Source: Bradyrhizobium semiaridum (GTDB lineage Bacteria > Pseudomonadota > Alphaproteobacteria > Rhizobiales > Xanthobacteraceae). From it: DNA of 64,000 nt. The stretch is from assembly GCF_020329505.1 (NCBI RefSeq), contig NZ_JAGKJJ010000001.1, forward strand, positions 372,001-436,000, given 5' to 3'. The notes under the pieces are model-generated. The model was given only the letters and a program-made list of their open reading frames with translations, was not told where the DNA came from and searched no databases. Made by a program: the position numbers and the translations under genes. Shown here piece by piece: positions 37,116 through 45,493 of this stretch (its first letter is position 1; each line of letters begins with the position of its first letter).

Positions 37116-38327
37116 CTACGCGGTGACAGGCTTGTGCCGCGCCGACGCCGGCAAGCCGGCCGTCTTGCGCCGCCAGTTCTCCAGCGACAGCGGCAATTCC
37201 TCTGCCGCCTCGACGCGGTTGCGGCCGCCGCGCTTTGCCTGGTAGAGCGCGGTGTCGGCCGAGGCCAGCAGCACCTCGAGCTCGGTGCCGGCGGGTCCGC
37301 CCGCGACGCCGATGCTGACCGTGGTGTCGACGGCGCCCTCTTCGCAGACGATGTTGCTGGACTCGAAGGCTTCGCGCACCCGCTCGGCGACCAGCACGCC
37401 CTCCTCGAGCGAGCACGGCAGCAGCGCCGCGAATTCCTCACCGCCGATGCGCCCCGACAGATCACTGATCCGCAAATTGTTGACCACGACGGCGGAGAAC
37501 AGTTTCAGGATCTCGTCGCCCGCCGGGTGGCCGAAGCGATCGTTGATCGACTTGAAATGATCGATGTCGAAGATCATCACCGTGACCGGGCGGCCGGCGG
37601 TGGCCTCGCGTTCGATCACCCGCGCGCAGGCCTCGGAGAAGCCGCGCCGGTTCAGCATACCGCTCAACGGATCGATCGACGCCGCGGTCTTGTGCACGGC
37701 GACCGCGCGGTCCGACACCATCATGAAGATCACGAACACCGTGCCGATCGCGTACAGCACGAGCTCGATCGCGAACAGGGTGACCCAGAAGCTGCTGGCA
37801 AAATTCTCGTCATGCGGCCGCAGCAGCGCGCCGATCAGGATCGGGATCATCAGGGCGCAGCCATGCACGACCGGGACGACGATCGCGGGCCAGCGCTTCT
37901 GCATCGCGCGGCGGCGCTCGCTCCACAGTTCGGCTGCGGTCAGCGCGGCATAGATCGCGACGATCGCAGCGCCGATGATCAGCCGCAGCGCGGGATCTTC
38001 CACCGTCGTTACCGCGCCGATCCAGGCGATCGGGCCGAGCACGAGCCCGGGCAGATTGGGCTTGCGGCCGTGGAAGATGCGTGAGGCGTTCCAGACCATG
38101 CCGCAGGCGGCAAAGCCGACCGCATGCAATCCGAGCAGGACCGGAGCCCCCAGCGCGGGACCGCCGATCGTCCACAGCGCAACGGAGGCCGCGCCGAGCA
38201 GATAGGCGGTGCCCCACCATTTCAGCGCCGGAATGCTCTCCTGGCGGCCGAACAACAAGAGCATGGCGCCGAGCATGCTCGCGACCATGGTAGCGAACAG
38301 ATACAGTGTCGACGTGTCGAACGACAT
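37116..38327 (-). CDS. Diguanylate cyclase, GGDEF domain with N-terminal membrane domain
   Basis: A 403-residue protein. Six or seven membrane helices (residues about 8-205) form a probable sensor domain. The GGDEF domain (about 215-380) has the active-site motif GGEEF at 295-299 and the inhibitory I-site RISD (286-289), five residues upstream, so it should make cyclic di-GMP and be product-inhibited. DIDHFKSINDRFGHPAGD is the substrate-binding block. The ATG at 38327 precedes the first helix. A small membrane protein gene follows in the same direction. Confidence 0.93.
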   Translation of the reverse strand: MSFDTSTLYLFATMVASMLGAMLLLFGRQESIPALKWWGTAYLLGAASVALWTIGGPALGAPVLLGLHAVGFAACGMVWNASRIFHGRKPNLPGLVLGPIAWIGAVTTVEDPALRLIIGAAIVAIYAALTAAELWSERRRAMQKRWPAIVVPVVHGCALMIPILIGALLRPHDENFASSFWVTLFAIELVLYAIGTVFVIFMMVSDRAVAVHKTAASIDPLSGMLNRRGFSEACARVIEREATAGRPVTVMIFDIDHFKSINDRFGHPAGDEILKLFSAVVVNNLRISDLSGRIGGEEFAALLPCSLEEGVLVAERVREAFESSNIVCEEGAVDTTVSIGVAGGPAGTELEVLLASADTALYQAKRGGRNRVEAAEELPLSLENWRRKTAGLPASARHKPVTA

Positions 38328-38491
38328 GATTGACCCAGCCCGCTGTGATGCAACAATCGCAGGCGCGATTTTTAAATGTGATGCGGCGCTACTGCTGAGG
38401 CGCACGCTAGGACGGGCCGAGTTCCAATTTCGTTTGTATGCACAGCCAAGTTTCGTGAAAATCTGCGTCAATTCGCATCTAACCGCGCAGC

Positions 38492-38515
38492 AAAAAAGGG
38501 CGCCTCGCGGCGCCC
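38492..38515 (-). terminator. Intrinsic terminator of the rplM-rpsI operon
   Basis: GGGCGCC / GGCGCCC stem with a CGCGA-type loop; six T residues follow on the minus strand (38497-38492). Confidence 0.85.
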
Positions 38516-38563
38516 TCTTCAACTCTGTGCTCGCGGCAATTGCCGCAAATTTTGGTTCGCGAA

Positions 38564-39040
38564 TTAGCGCTTCGAGAACTGGAAGGACTTGCGGGCCTTC
38601 GCCTTGCCGTACTTCTTGCGCTCGACCGCGCGGGAGTCACGGGTCAGGAAACCGCCCTTCTTGAGCACGCCGCGCAGCTCCGGCTCGAAGTTTGTCAGCG
38701 CCTTCGAGATACCGTGACGGACAGCGCCGGCCTGGCCGGACAGGCCGCCGCCGGCGACGGTGCAGATCACGTCATACTGGCCGTTGCGGGCAGCGGCGAC
38801 CAGCGGCTGCTGGATCATCATGCGCAGCACCGGGCGGGCGAAGTAGACTTCGAACTCGCGGGTGTTGACCGAGATCTTGCCCGAGCCGGGCTTGACCCAG
38901 ACGCGGGCGACGGCGTCCTTGCGCTTGCCGGTGGCATAGGCGCGATTGAACTTATCGACCTTCTTGACGTATTTCGGCGCCCCGGGAGCCGCCGGCTTGA
39001 CCTGCGCGAGCTGGTCGAGGGACTGCAACGTATCGGACAT
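38564..39040 (-). CDS. rpsI: 30S ribosomal protein S9
   Basis: A 158-residue S9 with the alphaproteobacterial N-terminal extension ([16 protein letters not shown]). The core shows [32 protein letters not shown] and the C-terminal [18 protein letters not shown], whose last residues reach the P-site tRNA. Its start overlaps the rplM stop by one base (TAATG), the usual rplM-rpsI operon. A terminator follows. Confidence 0.99.
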   Translation of the reverse strand: MSDTLQSLDQLAQVKPAAPGAPKYVKKVDKFNRAYATGKRKDAVARVWVKPGSGKISVNTREFEVYFARPVLRMMIQQPLVAAARNGQYDVICTVAGGGLSGQAGAVRHGISKALTNFEPELRGVLKKGGFLTRDSRAVERKKYGKAKARKSFQFSKR

Positions 39041-39504
39041 TATGCGGCCCTCGTGTTCTTGCGGTTCAGGGAAGCGATATCGATCTTCTCGGGGCTCTGC
39101 GCCTCATGCGGATGATCGGCACCGGCATAAACGCGCAGATTGCCCATCTGCATGCGGCCGAGCGGGCCGCGCGGGATCATGCGCTCGATCGCCTTCTCGA
39201 CGACGCGCTCGGGGAAGCGCCCCTCGAGGATCTGCTTGGCGGTGCGCTCCTTGATGCCACCGATGAAACCGGTGTGCTTGTAGTAGGTCTTCTGGTCGCG
39301 CTTGCGGCCGGTCAGCACCACATGCGCGGCGTTGACGATGATGACGTTGTCACCGCAATCCACATGCGGGGTGTAGGTGGGCAGGTGTTTGCCGCGCAGG
39401 CGCATCGCAACGAGGGTGGCGAGACGGCCGACGACCAGACCCTTGGCGTCGATCACGACCCACTTCTTCGTCACTTCGGCGGGCTTGGCCGAGAACGTGC
39501 TCAT
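39040..39504 (-). CDS. rplM: 50S ribosomal protein L13
   Basis: A 154-residue L13. Recognisable blocks are [28 protein letters not shown], the [15 protein letters not shown] segment and [19 protein letters not shown]. The ATG at 39504 is the family start. It is cotranscribed with rpsI, and a TTGACG-N17-TAGAAG promoter lies about 53 bases upstream. Confidence 0.99.
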   Translation of the reverse strand: MSTFSAKPAEVTKKWVVIDAKGLVVGRLATLVAMRLRGKHLPTYTPHVDCGDNVIIVNAAHVVLTGRKRDQKTYYKHTGFIGGIKERTAKQILEGRFPERVVEKAIERMIPRGPLGRMQMGNLRVYAGADHPHEAQSPEKIDIASLNRKNTRAA

Positions 39505-39556
39505 GGTGAAATCCGTGAAAAAGGAAATCGGCGCCGAATGCGCCGAACTGGGCAGG

Positions 39557-39585
39557 CTTCTAGAGAAGGTACCGGCGCACGTCAA
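39557..39585 (-). promoter_or_regulatory. Sigma-70 promoter of rplM-rpsI
   Basis: On the minus strand TTGACG (39585-39580) and TAGAAG (39562-39557) are separated by 17 bases. Confidence 0.6.
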
Positions 39586-39619
39586 CGCTTGTGCGTGCAA
39601 ATTAGGCCAATCAGAACAA

Positions 39620-39659
39620 AGGCTTAAAAATATGGTGTTATATTACCAGAAAAAAGCCT
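39620..39659 (-). terminator. AT-rich hairpin at the end of the thioesterase gene
   Basis: AGGCTT and AAGCCT arms with an inner GGT/ACC pairing enclose an AT-rich loop. On the minus strand it starts inside the thioesterase stop codon. It contains runs of T but has no long U-tract after the stem, so terminator function is tentative. Confidence 0.4.
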
Positions 39660-40086
39660 ACGTATTTGGAATGGAATAGGTCGCCGTCACATGGGCGATC
39701 GGATCGGGCGACGAGCCCGACAGCAGATTGACCTCCCCGACCGCGAGCCGCTTGCCGAGTTTCAGCAGCCTTGCCACCGCCAGCACGTCCTGCCCCGGCT
39801 GGCCCTTGCGCAGGAAGTTGATGTTGAGGTTGGTGGTGACGGCGAGGCCGACCGGGCCGATCGCCGACAGCAGCACCACATACATCGCGAAGTCGGCGAG
39901 GCCCATCAAAGTGGGGCCGGACACCGTGCCGCCGGGCCGCAGCATCCGCTCGCTGAAGCGCTGGCGCAGCAGCGCGGTCTCGCCATCGGCACTTTCGATC
40001 TTGATATCGTCGCCGCTGAATGCCTGCGGAAACTCCTTGCGCAGGAACTCCTCCAGATCAGCCACGCTCATTTTCGCTGTTGCCAT
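39658..40086 (-). CDS. PaaI-family hotdog-fold thioesterase
   Basis: A 142-residue single hotdog domain. The family pattern is visible as RPGGTVSGPTLMGLADFAMYVV, in which the conserved Gly-Pro/Asp region forms the acyl-thioester site, followed by VTTNLNINFLRKGQPGQDVLA. Such proteins hydrolyse aryl- or acyl-CoA thioesters. It is divergent from an enoyl-CoA hydratase gene with 70 bases between the starts, which suggests a shared role in acyl-CoA turnover. Confidence 0.88.
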   Translation of the reverse strand: MATAKMSVADLEEFLRKEFPQAFSGDDIKIESADGETALLRQRFSERMLRPGGTVSGPTLMGLADFAMYVVLLSAIGPVGLAVTTNLNINFLRKGQPGQDVLAVARLLKLGKRLAVGEVNLLSGSSPDPIAHVTATYSIPNT

Positions 40087-40156
40087 GCCATGCCCGCCCT
40101 CGCGTCTGCTCGCCTGTTACATTAAATAGTCATCGAGGTCATAATGGAATTTCACC

Positions 40157-40981
40157 ATGTCCGCTCAAGCCGTCCGCGCAGCAGCGCCGCAAATCCCGAT
40201 CCTGCTTCGTGAGAAAGTCGGCAGTATCGCAATACTGACGCTCAATCGCCCTGCGGCCCGCAACAGCCTGTCGGAAGGCATGATCGCCGAGTTGCACGGG
40301 GCACTGAACGAGATCCGCGACGACCACAGCGTCCGCGGCGTCGTGCTCACCGGCAACGGCCCGGCCTTCTCGGCCGGCCACGACATGAAGGAGCTCACCG
40401 CGCGCCGCAGCGACGCCGATCGCGGCCGCGCCTATTTCGCCGAGATCATGAACGCCTGCAGCGCCATGATGCAGGCGATCGTGCATCTGCCGAAACCGGT
40501 GGTCGCTTCCGTCCAGGGCATTGCAACTGCGGCCGGCTGCCAGCTGGTAGCAAGCTGCGACCTCGCGGTCGCCTCCGAAGCTGCGAGCTTCGCGACGCCG
40601 GGCGTCGACATCGGCCTGTTCTGCTCGACGCCGATGGTGGCGCTGTCGCGCAACGTGCCGCGCAAGCAGGCGATGGAGATGCTGCTGACCGGCGAGCCGA
40701 TCTCTGCCGCCACCGCGAAAGATATCGGCCTGGTCAACCGCGTGGTGCCCGCCGGCACCGAGCGCGACGCAGCGCTCGCGCTGGCGCAGAAGGTCGCGCT
40801 GAAATCGGCCTATACGGTCAAGCTCGGCAAGGAGGCGTTCTACCGCCAGGCCGAGATGAATCTCGCCGACGCCTATCGCTTCGCCGCGGAGGTGATGACC
40901 GAGAACATGATGGCGCGCGACGCCGAGGAAGGCATCGGCGCCTTCATCGAGAAGCGCGAGCCGAAATGGCAGGACAGATAA
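40157..40981 (+). CDS. Enoyl-CoA hydratase/isomerase family protein
   Basis: A 274-residue crotonase. The oxyanion-hole segments are AFSAGHDMKEL (about 72-82) and GIATAAGCQLVASCDL (about 120-135), and TPGVDIGLFCSTPMVALSR is the following conserved region, resembling the ECHDC3-like branch. Whether both catalytic glutamates are present is not clear: the second-segment position usually holding Glu reads ATPGVDIG. The starting ATG lies 70 bases from the divergent thioesterase gene, and a CoA-binding protein gene follows after 33 bases. Confidence 0.88.
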   Translation: MSAQAVRAAAPQIPILLREKVGSIAILTLNRPAARNSLSEGMIAELHGALNEIRDDHSVRGVVLTGNGPAFSAGHDMKELTARRSDADRGRAYFAEIMNACSAMMQAIVHLPKPVVASVQGIATAAGCQLVASCDLAVASEAASFATPGVDIGLFCSTPMVALSRNVPRKQAMEMLLTGEPISAATAKDIGLVNRVVPAGTERDAALALAQKVALKSAYTVKLGKEAFYRQAEMNLADAYRFAAEVMTENMMARDAEEGIGAFIEKREPKWQDR

Positions 40982-41014
40982 CGCGTCACGGCATAACTGG
41001 ATATCTCTTCACAA

Positions 41015-41599
41015 ATGAACCACGACGCCTACGACGACAATTACATCCGCAGCATTCTCAACGGCGTGAAGTCGATCGCGATGGTCGGCGCCTCGCCGGT
41101 CAATGTGCGTCCGAGCTACTTCGCGTTCAAATATCTGGCGCAGCGCGGCTACGACATGATCCCGGTCAATCCCGGCCATGTCGGCAAGACGCTGATGGGC
41201 AAGCCGTTCGTCGCCTCGCTCGCCGACATCGGCCGCCCGATCGACATGATCGACATCTTCCGCAATTCGAGTCACATCATGCCCGTGGTCGAGGAGGCGC
41301 TCAAGCTGTCGCCGCCACCAAGGGTGATCTGGATGCAGCTTGGCGCGCGCGACGATGCCGCCGCCGAGAAGGCCGAGGCCGCGGGACTCAAGGTGGTGAT
41401 GAACCGCTGCCCGAAGATCGAGTATGGCCGGCTGTCGTCGGAGATCTCCTGGATGGGCGTCAATTCGCGCACGCTGAGCGCCAAGCGCGCGCCGGTGCCG
41501 ACGCAGGGCATGCGGCTGTCGCTGAATCGCACGAGTTTCGGCGGCGGCCAGACTGCGGCATCCGACCGCGCCGCGAAAAACAAAACCGAGTCGACCTGA
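41015..41599 (+). CDS. CoA-binding domain protein
   Basis: A 194-residue protein with the Rossmann-like CoA-binding domain of YccU type: SIAMVGASPVNVRPSYFAFKYL near residues 20-41, PVNPGHVGKTLMGKP, and IDIFRNSSHIMPVVEEAL. The region WMQLGARDDAAAEKAEAAGLKVVMNRCPKIE is conserved in the family. The last about 40 residues are polar and variable. It precedes metY by 144 bases; this neighbourhood is common in alphaproteobacteria. The physiological role of these proteins is not established. Confidence 0.88.
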   Translation: MNHDAYDDNYIRSILNGVKSIAMVGASPVNVRPSYFAFKYLAQRGYDMIPVNPGHVGKTLMGKPFVASLADIGRPIDMIDIFRNSSHIMPVVEEALKLSPPPRVIWMQLGARDDAAAEKAEAAGLKVVMNRCPKIEYGRLSSEISWMGVNSRTLSAKRAPVPTQGMRLSLNRTSFGGGQTAASDRAAKNKTEST

Positions 41600-41743
41600 C
41601 GTACCGGCGGAATATTCCTCGCGATCGCGCTATATGGGGCAGCATGCCCGTTTCAAACACGTGGGCGCTTGCCGACGCGGCTTGACGACGGACGCCGCCG
41701 CCATCAGCATGCCGCGCATTTTCGAACAACAGGACGCTAGCTA

Positions 41744-43024
41744 ATGACCGATCGCCTTCCGGGTTTCTCCACCATCGCCGTGCACGCCGGTGCACAGCCT
41801 GATCCGACCACCGGCGCGCGGGCGACGCCGATCTACCAAACCACGTCCTTCGTGTTCAACGACGCCGATCACGCCGCCTCGCTGTTCGGCCTGCAGGCGT
41901 TCGGCAACATCTATACGCGGATCGGCAACCCGACCAATGCGGTGCTGGAAGAGCGCGTCGCCGCGCTCGAAGGCGGCACCGCGGCGCTCGCCGTCGCCTC
42001 CGGCCATGCGGCGCAGGTCGTCGTGCTGCAACAGCTGATGCGGCCCGGCGACGAGGTGCTCGCCGCGCGCAAACTCTATGGCGGCTCGATCAACCAGTTC
42101 ACCCACGCCTTCAAGGCGTTCGGCTGGAACGTGGCCTGGGCCGACCCTGATGACATCGGCAGCTTCGAGCGCGCGGTGACGCCGCACACCAAGGCGATCT
42201 TCATCGAGTCGATCGCCAATCCCGCCGGCAGCATCACCGACATCGAGGCGATCGCGGCGATCGCACGCAACGCCGGCGTGCCGCTGATCGTCGACAACAC
42301 GCTGGCTTCGCCCTATCTGATCAAGCCGATCGACCACGGCGCCGACATCGTGGTGCACTCGGCGACCAAATTCCTCGGCGGTCACGGCAACTCCCTCGGC
42401 GGCATCATCGTCGACGCCGGCACGTTCGATTGGGCCAAGGACAACAAATATCCGATGCTCAGCGAGCCGCGCCCGGAATATCACGGGATCCGGATCCAGG
42501 AGACCTTCGGCAATTTCGCCTTCGCGATCGCCTGCCGCGTGCTCGGCCTGCGCGACCTCGGGCCCGCGCTGTCGCCATTCAACGCCTTCATGATCCTGAC
42601 CGGCATCGAGACGCTGCCGCTGCGCATGCAGAAGCACTGCGACAACGCCAAGGCGGTGGCGGAATTCCTCTCCGCGCATCCCGCGGTCTCGGCGGTGAAC
42701 TATGCCGGCCTGCCCGGCGACCGCTACAACAATCTGCAGCGCAAATATTCCCCGAAGGGCGCCGGTGCGGTGTTCACCTTCAGCCTCAAGGGCGGCTATG
42801 ACGCGGGCGTCAACCTGGTGTCGAACCTGAAGCTGTTCTCGCACCTCGCCAATGTCGGCGACACCCGCTCGCTGGTGATCCACCCGGCCTCCACCACGCA
42901 CAGCCAGCTCGACGATGCCGCCAAGGTGAAGTCCGGCGCGGCGCCCGACGTGGTGCGGCTCTCGATCGGCATCGAGGACAAGGAAGATCTGATCGAGGAC
43001 CTCGACCAGGCCCTGCGCGCCTGA
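41744..43024 (+). CDS. metY: O-acetylhomoserine aminocarboxypropyltransferase (sulfhydrylase)
   Basis: A 426-residue PLP enzyme of the Cys/Met metabolism family. The PLP lysine is Lys209 in VVHSATKFLGGHG. The N-terminus FSTIAVHAGAQPDPTTGARATPIYQTTSF is typical of MetY, as is the length of about 430 rather than 390. It makes homocysteine from O-acetylhomoserine and sulfide. The ATG follows AGGA. No SAM-II or other methionine riboswitch was recognised in the 144-base leader. Confidence 0.94.
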   Translation: MTDRLPGFSTIAVHAGAQPDPTTGARATPIYQTTSFVFNDADHAASLFGLQAFGNIYTRIGNPTNAVLEERVAALEGGTAALAVASGHAAQVVVLQQLMRPGDEVLAARKLYGGSINQFTHAFKAFGWNVAWADPDDIGSFERAVTPHTKAIFIESIANPAGSITDIEAIAAIARNAGVPLIVDNTLASPYLIKPIDHGADIVVHSATKFLGGHGNSLGGIIVDAGTFDWAKDNKYPMLSEPRPEYHGIRIQETFGNFAFAIACRVLGLRDLGPALSPFNAFMILTGIETLPLRMQKHCDNAKAVAEFLSAHPAVSAVNYAGLPGDRYNNLQRKYSPKGAGAVFTFSLKGGYDAGVNLVSNLKLFSHLANVGDTRSLVIHPASTTHSQLDDAAKVKSGAAPDVVRLSIGIEDKEDLIEDLDQALRA

Positions 43025-43142
43025 TCCGGACCGATCGCCGGGGCGGTGCACCGTATCGCTCCGGCCGTTTTGGCCGAAACATTAACGCTCATTCCGGCAT
43101 AAAGTGGCAGTGATAGGCTCCGGATGATTCGGGAGACCATTG

Positions 43143-43481
43143 ATGCTGCGCTGGATGATGCCGCTCGCGATCGCGCTTGTCGCGGTTCCGCCTGCTGAGG
43201 CCGCCGACGTCCCCTCGGCCACCGGGAAGGCTCCGCCGACCTATGCGCGCGTCGGTCGCCAGCTCGTTGTGGTCGAGCCCAAGGTGGTCGTGGTGCCGCT
43301 CAACTCCGAGCCCTACATCCCGCACGTGCCGGGCGAGCCGCTGCTGCCGGGGTCGTCGTCGCTGCCCGGCTACTACGGCAACTCCCGTTCCTACAGCTAT
43401 CTCGGCCCGTATTACGGCGGCGCCTATGTCGACTATTGGGACCGCCTGCCCTACGCCTGCGGCGTCTACGGTTATTGCTAG
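43143..43481 (+). CDS. Small exported Tyr/Gly/Pro-rich protein
   Basis: A 112-residue protein with a Sec signal (MLRWMMPLAIALVAVPPAEA). The mature part has a Val-rich strand (QLVVVEPKVVVVPL) and a tyrosine-rich C-terminus (YYGNSRSYSYLGPYYGGAYV). Two cysteines near the end (ACGVYGYC) may pair. The ATG at 43143 is six bases after GGGAGA. The next gene (nadQ) starts 14 bases downstream, so they may share a transcript. The function is unknown. Confidence 0.7.
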   Translation: MLRWMMPLAIALVAVPPAEAADVPSATGKAPPTYARVGRQLVVVEPKVVVVPLNSEPYIPHVPGEPLLPGSSSLPGYYGNSRSYSYLGPYYGGAYVDYWDRLPYACGVYGYC

Positions 43482-43495
43482 CGCGGGACGATCGC

Positions 43496-44452
43496 GTGGC
43501 ACGAACGCCGCAGAAGCCCAGCACCGCACCGTCAGGCAACGCGATCACCGCCGATCTCGTCGCCGTGCTGGTCGCCGTCACCGACGGCACGCCGAAGATC
43601 ATGACCATCGCCGGCGGCTCGGCGCTGCCAAGCGGCCCGTTCGAGTTCAGCCACCGCTCGCTGCAAACCGCACTGCGGGCCTGGGTCGAGGCGCAGACCG
43701 GTCACCCGCTCGGCTATGTCGAGCAGCTTTACACGTTCGCCGATCGCGGCCGCTCCGGCGACGCCAGGACGCCGCACAGCGTCTCGATCAGCTATCTCGG
43801 CCTGACCCGCGAGGACCAGGTCGGCGAAGGCTTTGAGGCGCACTGGACCGGCTGGTACGGCTATTTCCCGTGGGAGGACCACCGCGCCGGGGTGCCGCCG
43901 TTCCTTGCCAAGGTCATCACGCCGAAGCTGAAGGCCTGGGCGAAGTCGGCGCCGTCGCCCACCCTGCAGCGCGAGCGCTGGCAGCGCTGCGCCATCAATT
44001 TCGGCCTCGACGACCGCGCCTGGAACGAAGAACTGGTGCTGCAGCGCTATGAGCTGCTCTACGAGGCCGGCCTGATCCCGGAAGCCGGCCGCGAGCATGG
44101 CCGCGACACTGCTGTTGTGCCGGGCAAGCCGATGACCGCCGACCACCGCCGCATCCTCGCCACCGGGATCGCGCGGCTGCGCGCCAAGATCAAGTACCGC
44201 CCGGTCGTGTTCGAGCTGATGCCGGCCGAGTTCACCCTGCTGCAACTGCAACGCAGTGTTGAGGCGCTCGCAGGCCGGCTGGTCCACAAGCAGAACTTTC
44301 GCCGCCTCATCGAACAACAGGAACTCGTTGAAGAAACTGGCGCAATGGCCGCCGATACCGTCGGCCGCCCGGCCAAGCTGTTCCGCTTCCGCCACGCCGT
44401 GCTGGCCGAACGGGCGGTCGCCGGCACCAAGCTGCCGCTGACGCGCACTTGA
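43496..44452 (+). CDS. nadQ: NAD biosynthesis transcriptional regulator, NadQ-like
   Basis: A 318-residue protein of the COG4111 type: an N-terminal Nudix-like fold (ITADLVAVLVAVTDG ... GFEFSHRSLQTALRAWVEAQTG-like block) without the catalytic Nudix glutamates, and a C-terminal winged helix (MPAEFTLLQLQRSVEALAGRLVHKQNFRRLIEQ). Such proteins are described as repressors of nadABC in Rhizobiales. It lies directly before nadA, and two 23-base palindromes fill the gap. The start is a GTG at 43496 with a weak ribosome site. The assignment rests on architecture and neighbourhood. Confidence 0.82.
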   Translation: MARTPQKPSTAPSGNAITADLVAVLVAVTDGTPKIMTIAGGSALPSGPFEFSHRSLQTALRAWVEAQTGHPLGYVEQLYTFADRGRSGDARTPHSVSISYLGLTREDQVGEGFEAHWTGWYGYFPWEDHRAGVPPFLAKVITPKLKAWAKSAPSPTLQRERWQRCAINFGLDDRAWNEELVLQRYELLYEAGLIPEAGREHGRDTAVVPGKPMTADHRRILATGIARLRAKIKYRPVVFELMPAEFTLLQLQRSVEALAGRLVHKQNFRRLIEQQELVEETGAMAADTVGRPAKLFRFRHAVLAERAVAGTKLPLTRT

Positions 44453-44477
44453 CAGGCCTTATGCTCAGGATAAGTAT
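44449..44477 (+). promoter_or_regulatory. Putative promoter of nadABC
   Basis: TTGACA (44449-44454) overlaps the nadQ stop codon; 17 bases later lies AAGTAT (44472-44477) within an AT-rich TAAGTATAAG. The -10 choice is uncertain, but either candidate is inside the first palindrome. Confidence 0.5.
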
Positions 44478-44480
44478 AAG
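44458..44480. promoter_or_regulatory. NadQ operator 1
   Basis: CTTATGCT-7 bases-AGTATAAG, a palindrome with one mismatch in eight. It overlaps the likely -10 region of nadA. Confidence 0.7.
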
Positions 44481-44484
44481 CCAT

Positions 44485-44507
44485 CTTATGCTCACGGAGA
44501 GTATAAA
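44485..44507. promoter_or_regulatory. NadQ operator 2, overlapping the nadA ribosome site and start codon
   Basis: CTTATGCT-7 bases-AGTATAAA, the same palindrome 27 bases downstream of operator 1. The spacer contains the GGAG ribosome site, and the last base is the A of the nadA ATG. Confidence 0.7.
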
Positions 44508-45493
44508 TGGCAACCGTCGACACCGCGCTGCTCGAGCGCACCGCACCGCTCTACGAGCGCGTCAAACGCGTCATCCCGCCCTTCGAATGGGCCACCTTCG
44601 CCGAGGACGTCGATGCGATCCTCGCACTGAAACGCCGCCGCAACGCGGTGGTGCTGGCGCATAATTACCAGACGCCGGAGATCTTCCACGGCGTCGCCGA
44701 TATCGTCGGCGACAGTCTGTTGCTGGCGCGCGAAGCAACGAAAGTCGATGCCGACGTCATCGTGCTCGCGGGCGTGCACTTCATGGCTGAGACGGCAAAG
44801 CTGCTCAACCCGGCCAAGACCGTGCTGATCCCCGATCTCGGCGCCGGCTGCTCGCTGGCGGATTCCATCACGGCCGAGGACGTGCGGCTGATGCGCGCGC
44901 GCTATCCGGACGCGCCCCTGGTCGCTTATGTCAACACGTCGACCGCGGTAAAGGCAGAGTCCGACATCTGCTGCACCTCGGGCAATGCGCTGAAGGTCGT
45001 TGAATCGCTCGGCGCCGAGCGCGTAATCATGCTGCCGGACGAATATCTGGCGCAGAACATCGCCAAGCAGACGAGCAAGAAGATCATCGCGTGGAAGGGC
45101 CACTGCGAGGTGCATGAGCTGTTCACGGCCGACGACGTGCGCCAGCTCCGCGAGGCCCACCCCGACGTCACGGTCCTTGCGCATCCGGAATGCCCGCCGG
45201 AGGTTGTCGCCGAGGCGGACTATGCCGGCTCGACCGCCGGGATGCAGTCATTCGTGGAGACCAAGCGTCCGCCGCGCGTGGTGCTGCTGACGGAATGCTC
45301 GATGAGCGACAACATCGCAGCCCGGAATCCAGACATCGAATTCGTCCGGCCCTGCAATCTCTGCCCGCACATGAAGCGGATCACGCTGAAGAACATCCGT
45401 CACGCGCTGGAAACCAACCGGCACGAGGTCACGATCGACCCTAACATCGCCGACCGCGCACGGCGGAGCGTCGAAAGGATGCTGGCAATATGA
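44507..45493 (+). CDS. nadA: Quinolinate synthase A
   Basis: A 328-residue [4Fe-4S] enzyme that condenses iminoaspartate with dihydroxyacetone phosphate to quinolinate. The three cluster cysteines are Cys115 (GAGCSL), Cys200 (WKGHC) and Cys286 (CNLCPHM), with the 85/86 spacing known from the family. The N-terminal domain has [12 protein letters not shown]. The ATG at 44507 is inside operator 2. The stop overlaps the nadB start by four bases, so nadABC is one tightly coupled operon. Confidence 0.97.
   Translation: MATVDTALLERTAPLYERVKRVIPPFEWATFAEDVDAILALKRRRNAVVLAHNYQTPEIFHGVADIVGDSLLLAREATKVDADVIVLAGVHFMAETAKLLNPAKTVLIPDLGAGCSLADSITAEDVRLMRARYPDAPLVAYVNTSTAVKAESDICCTSGNALKVVESLGAERVIMLPDEYLAQNIAKQTSKKIIAWKGHCEVHELFTADDVRQLREAHPDVTVLAHPECPPEVVAEADYAGSTAGMQSFVETKRPPRVVLLTECSMSDNIAARNPDIEFVRPCNLCPHMKRITLKNIRHALETNRHEVTIDPNIADRARRSVERMLAI

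Noticed and set aside
40966..41685. A 239-codon frame overlapping the CoA-binding protein gene
   Set aside because: It is arginine/histidine-rich and out of frame with a gene that has a clear Rossmann-type family signature.
41600..41743. SAM-II or other methionine riboswitch before metY
   Set aside because: The leader is short, and no recognisable SAM-II pseudoknot sequence or terminator-type structure was found.
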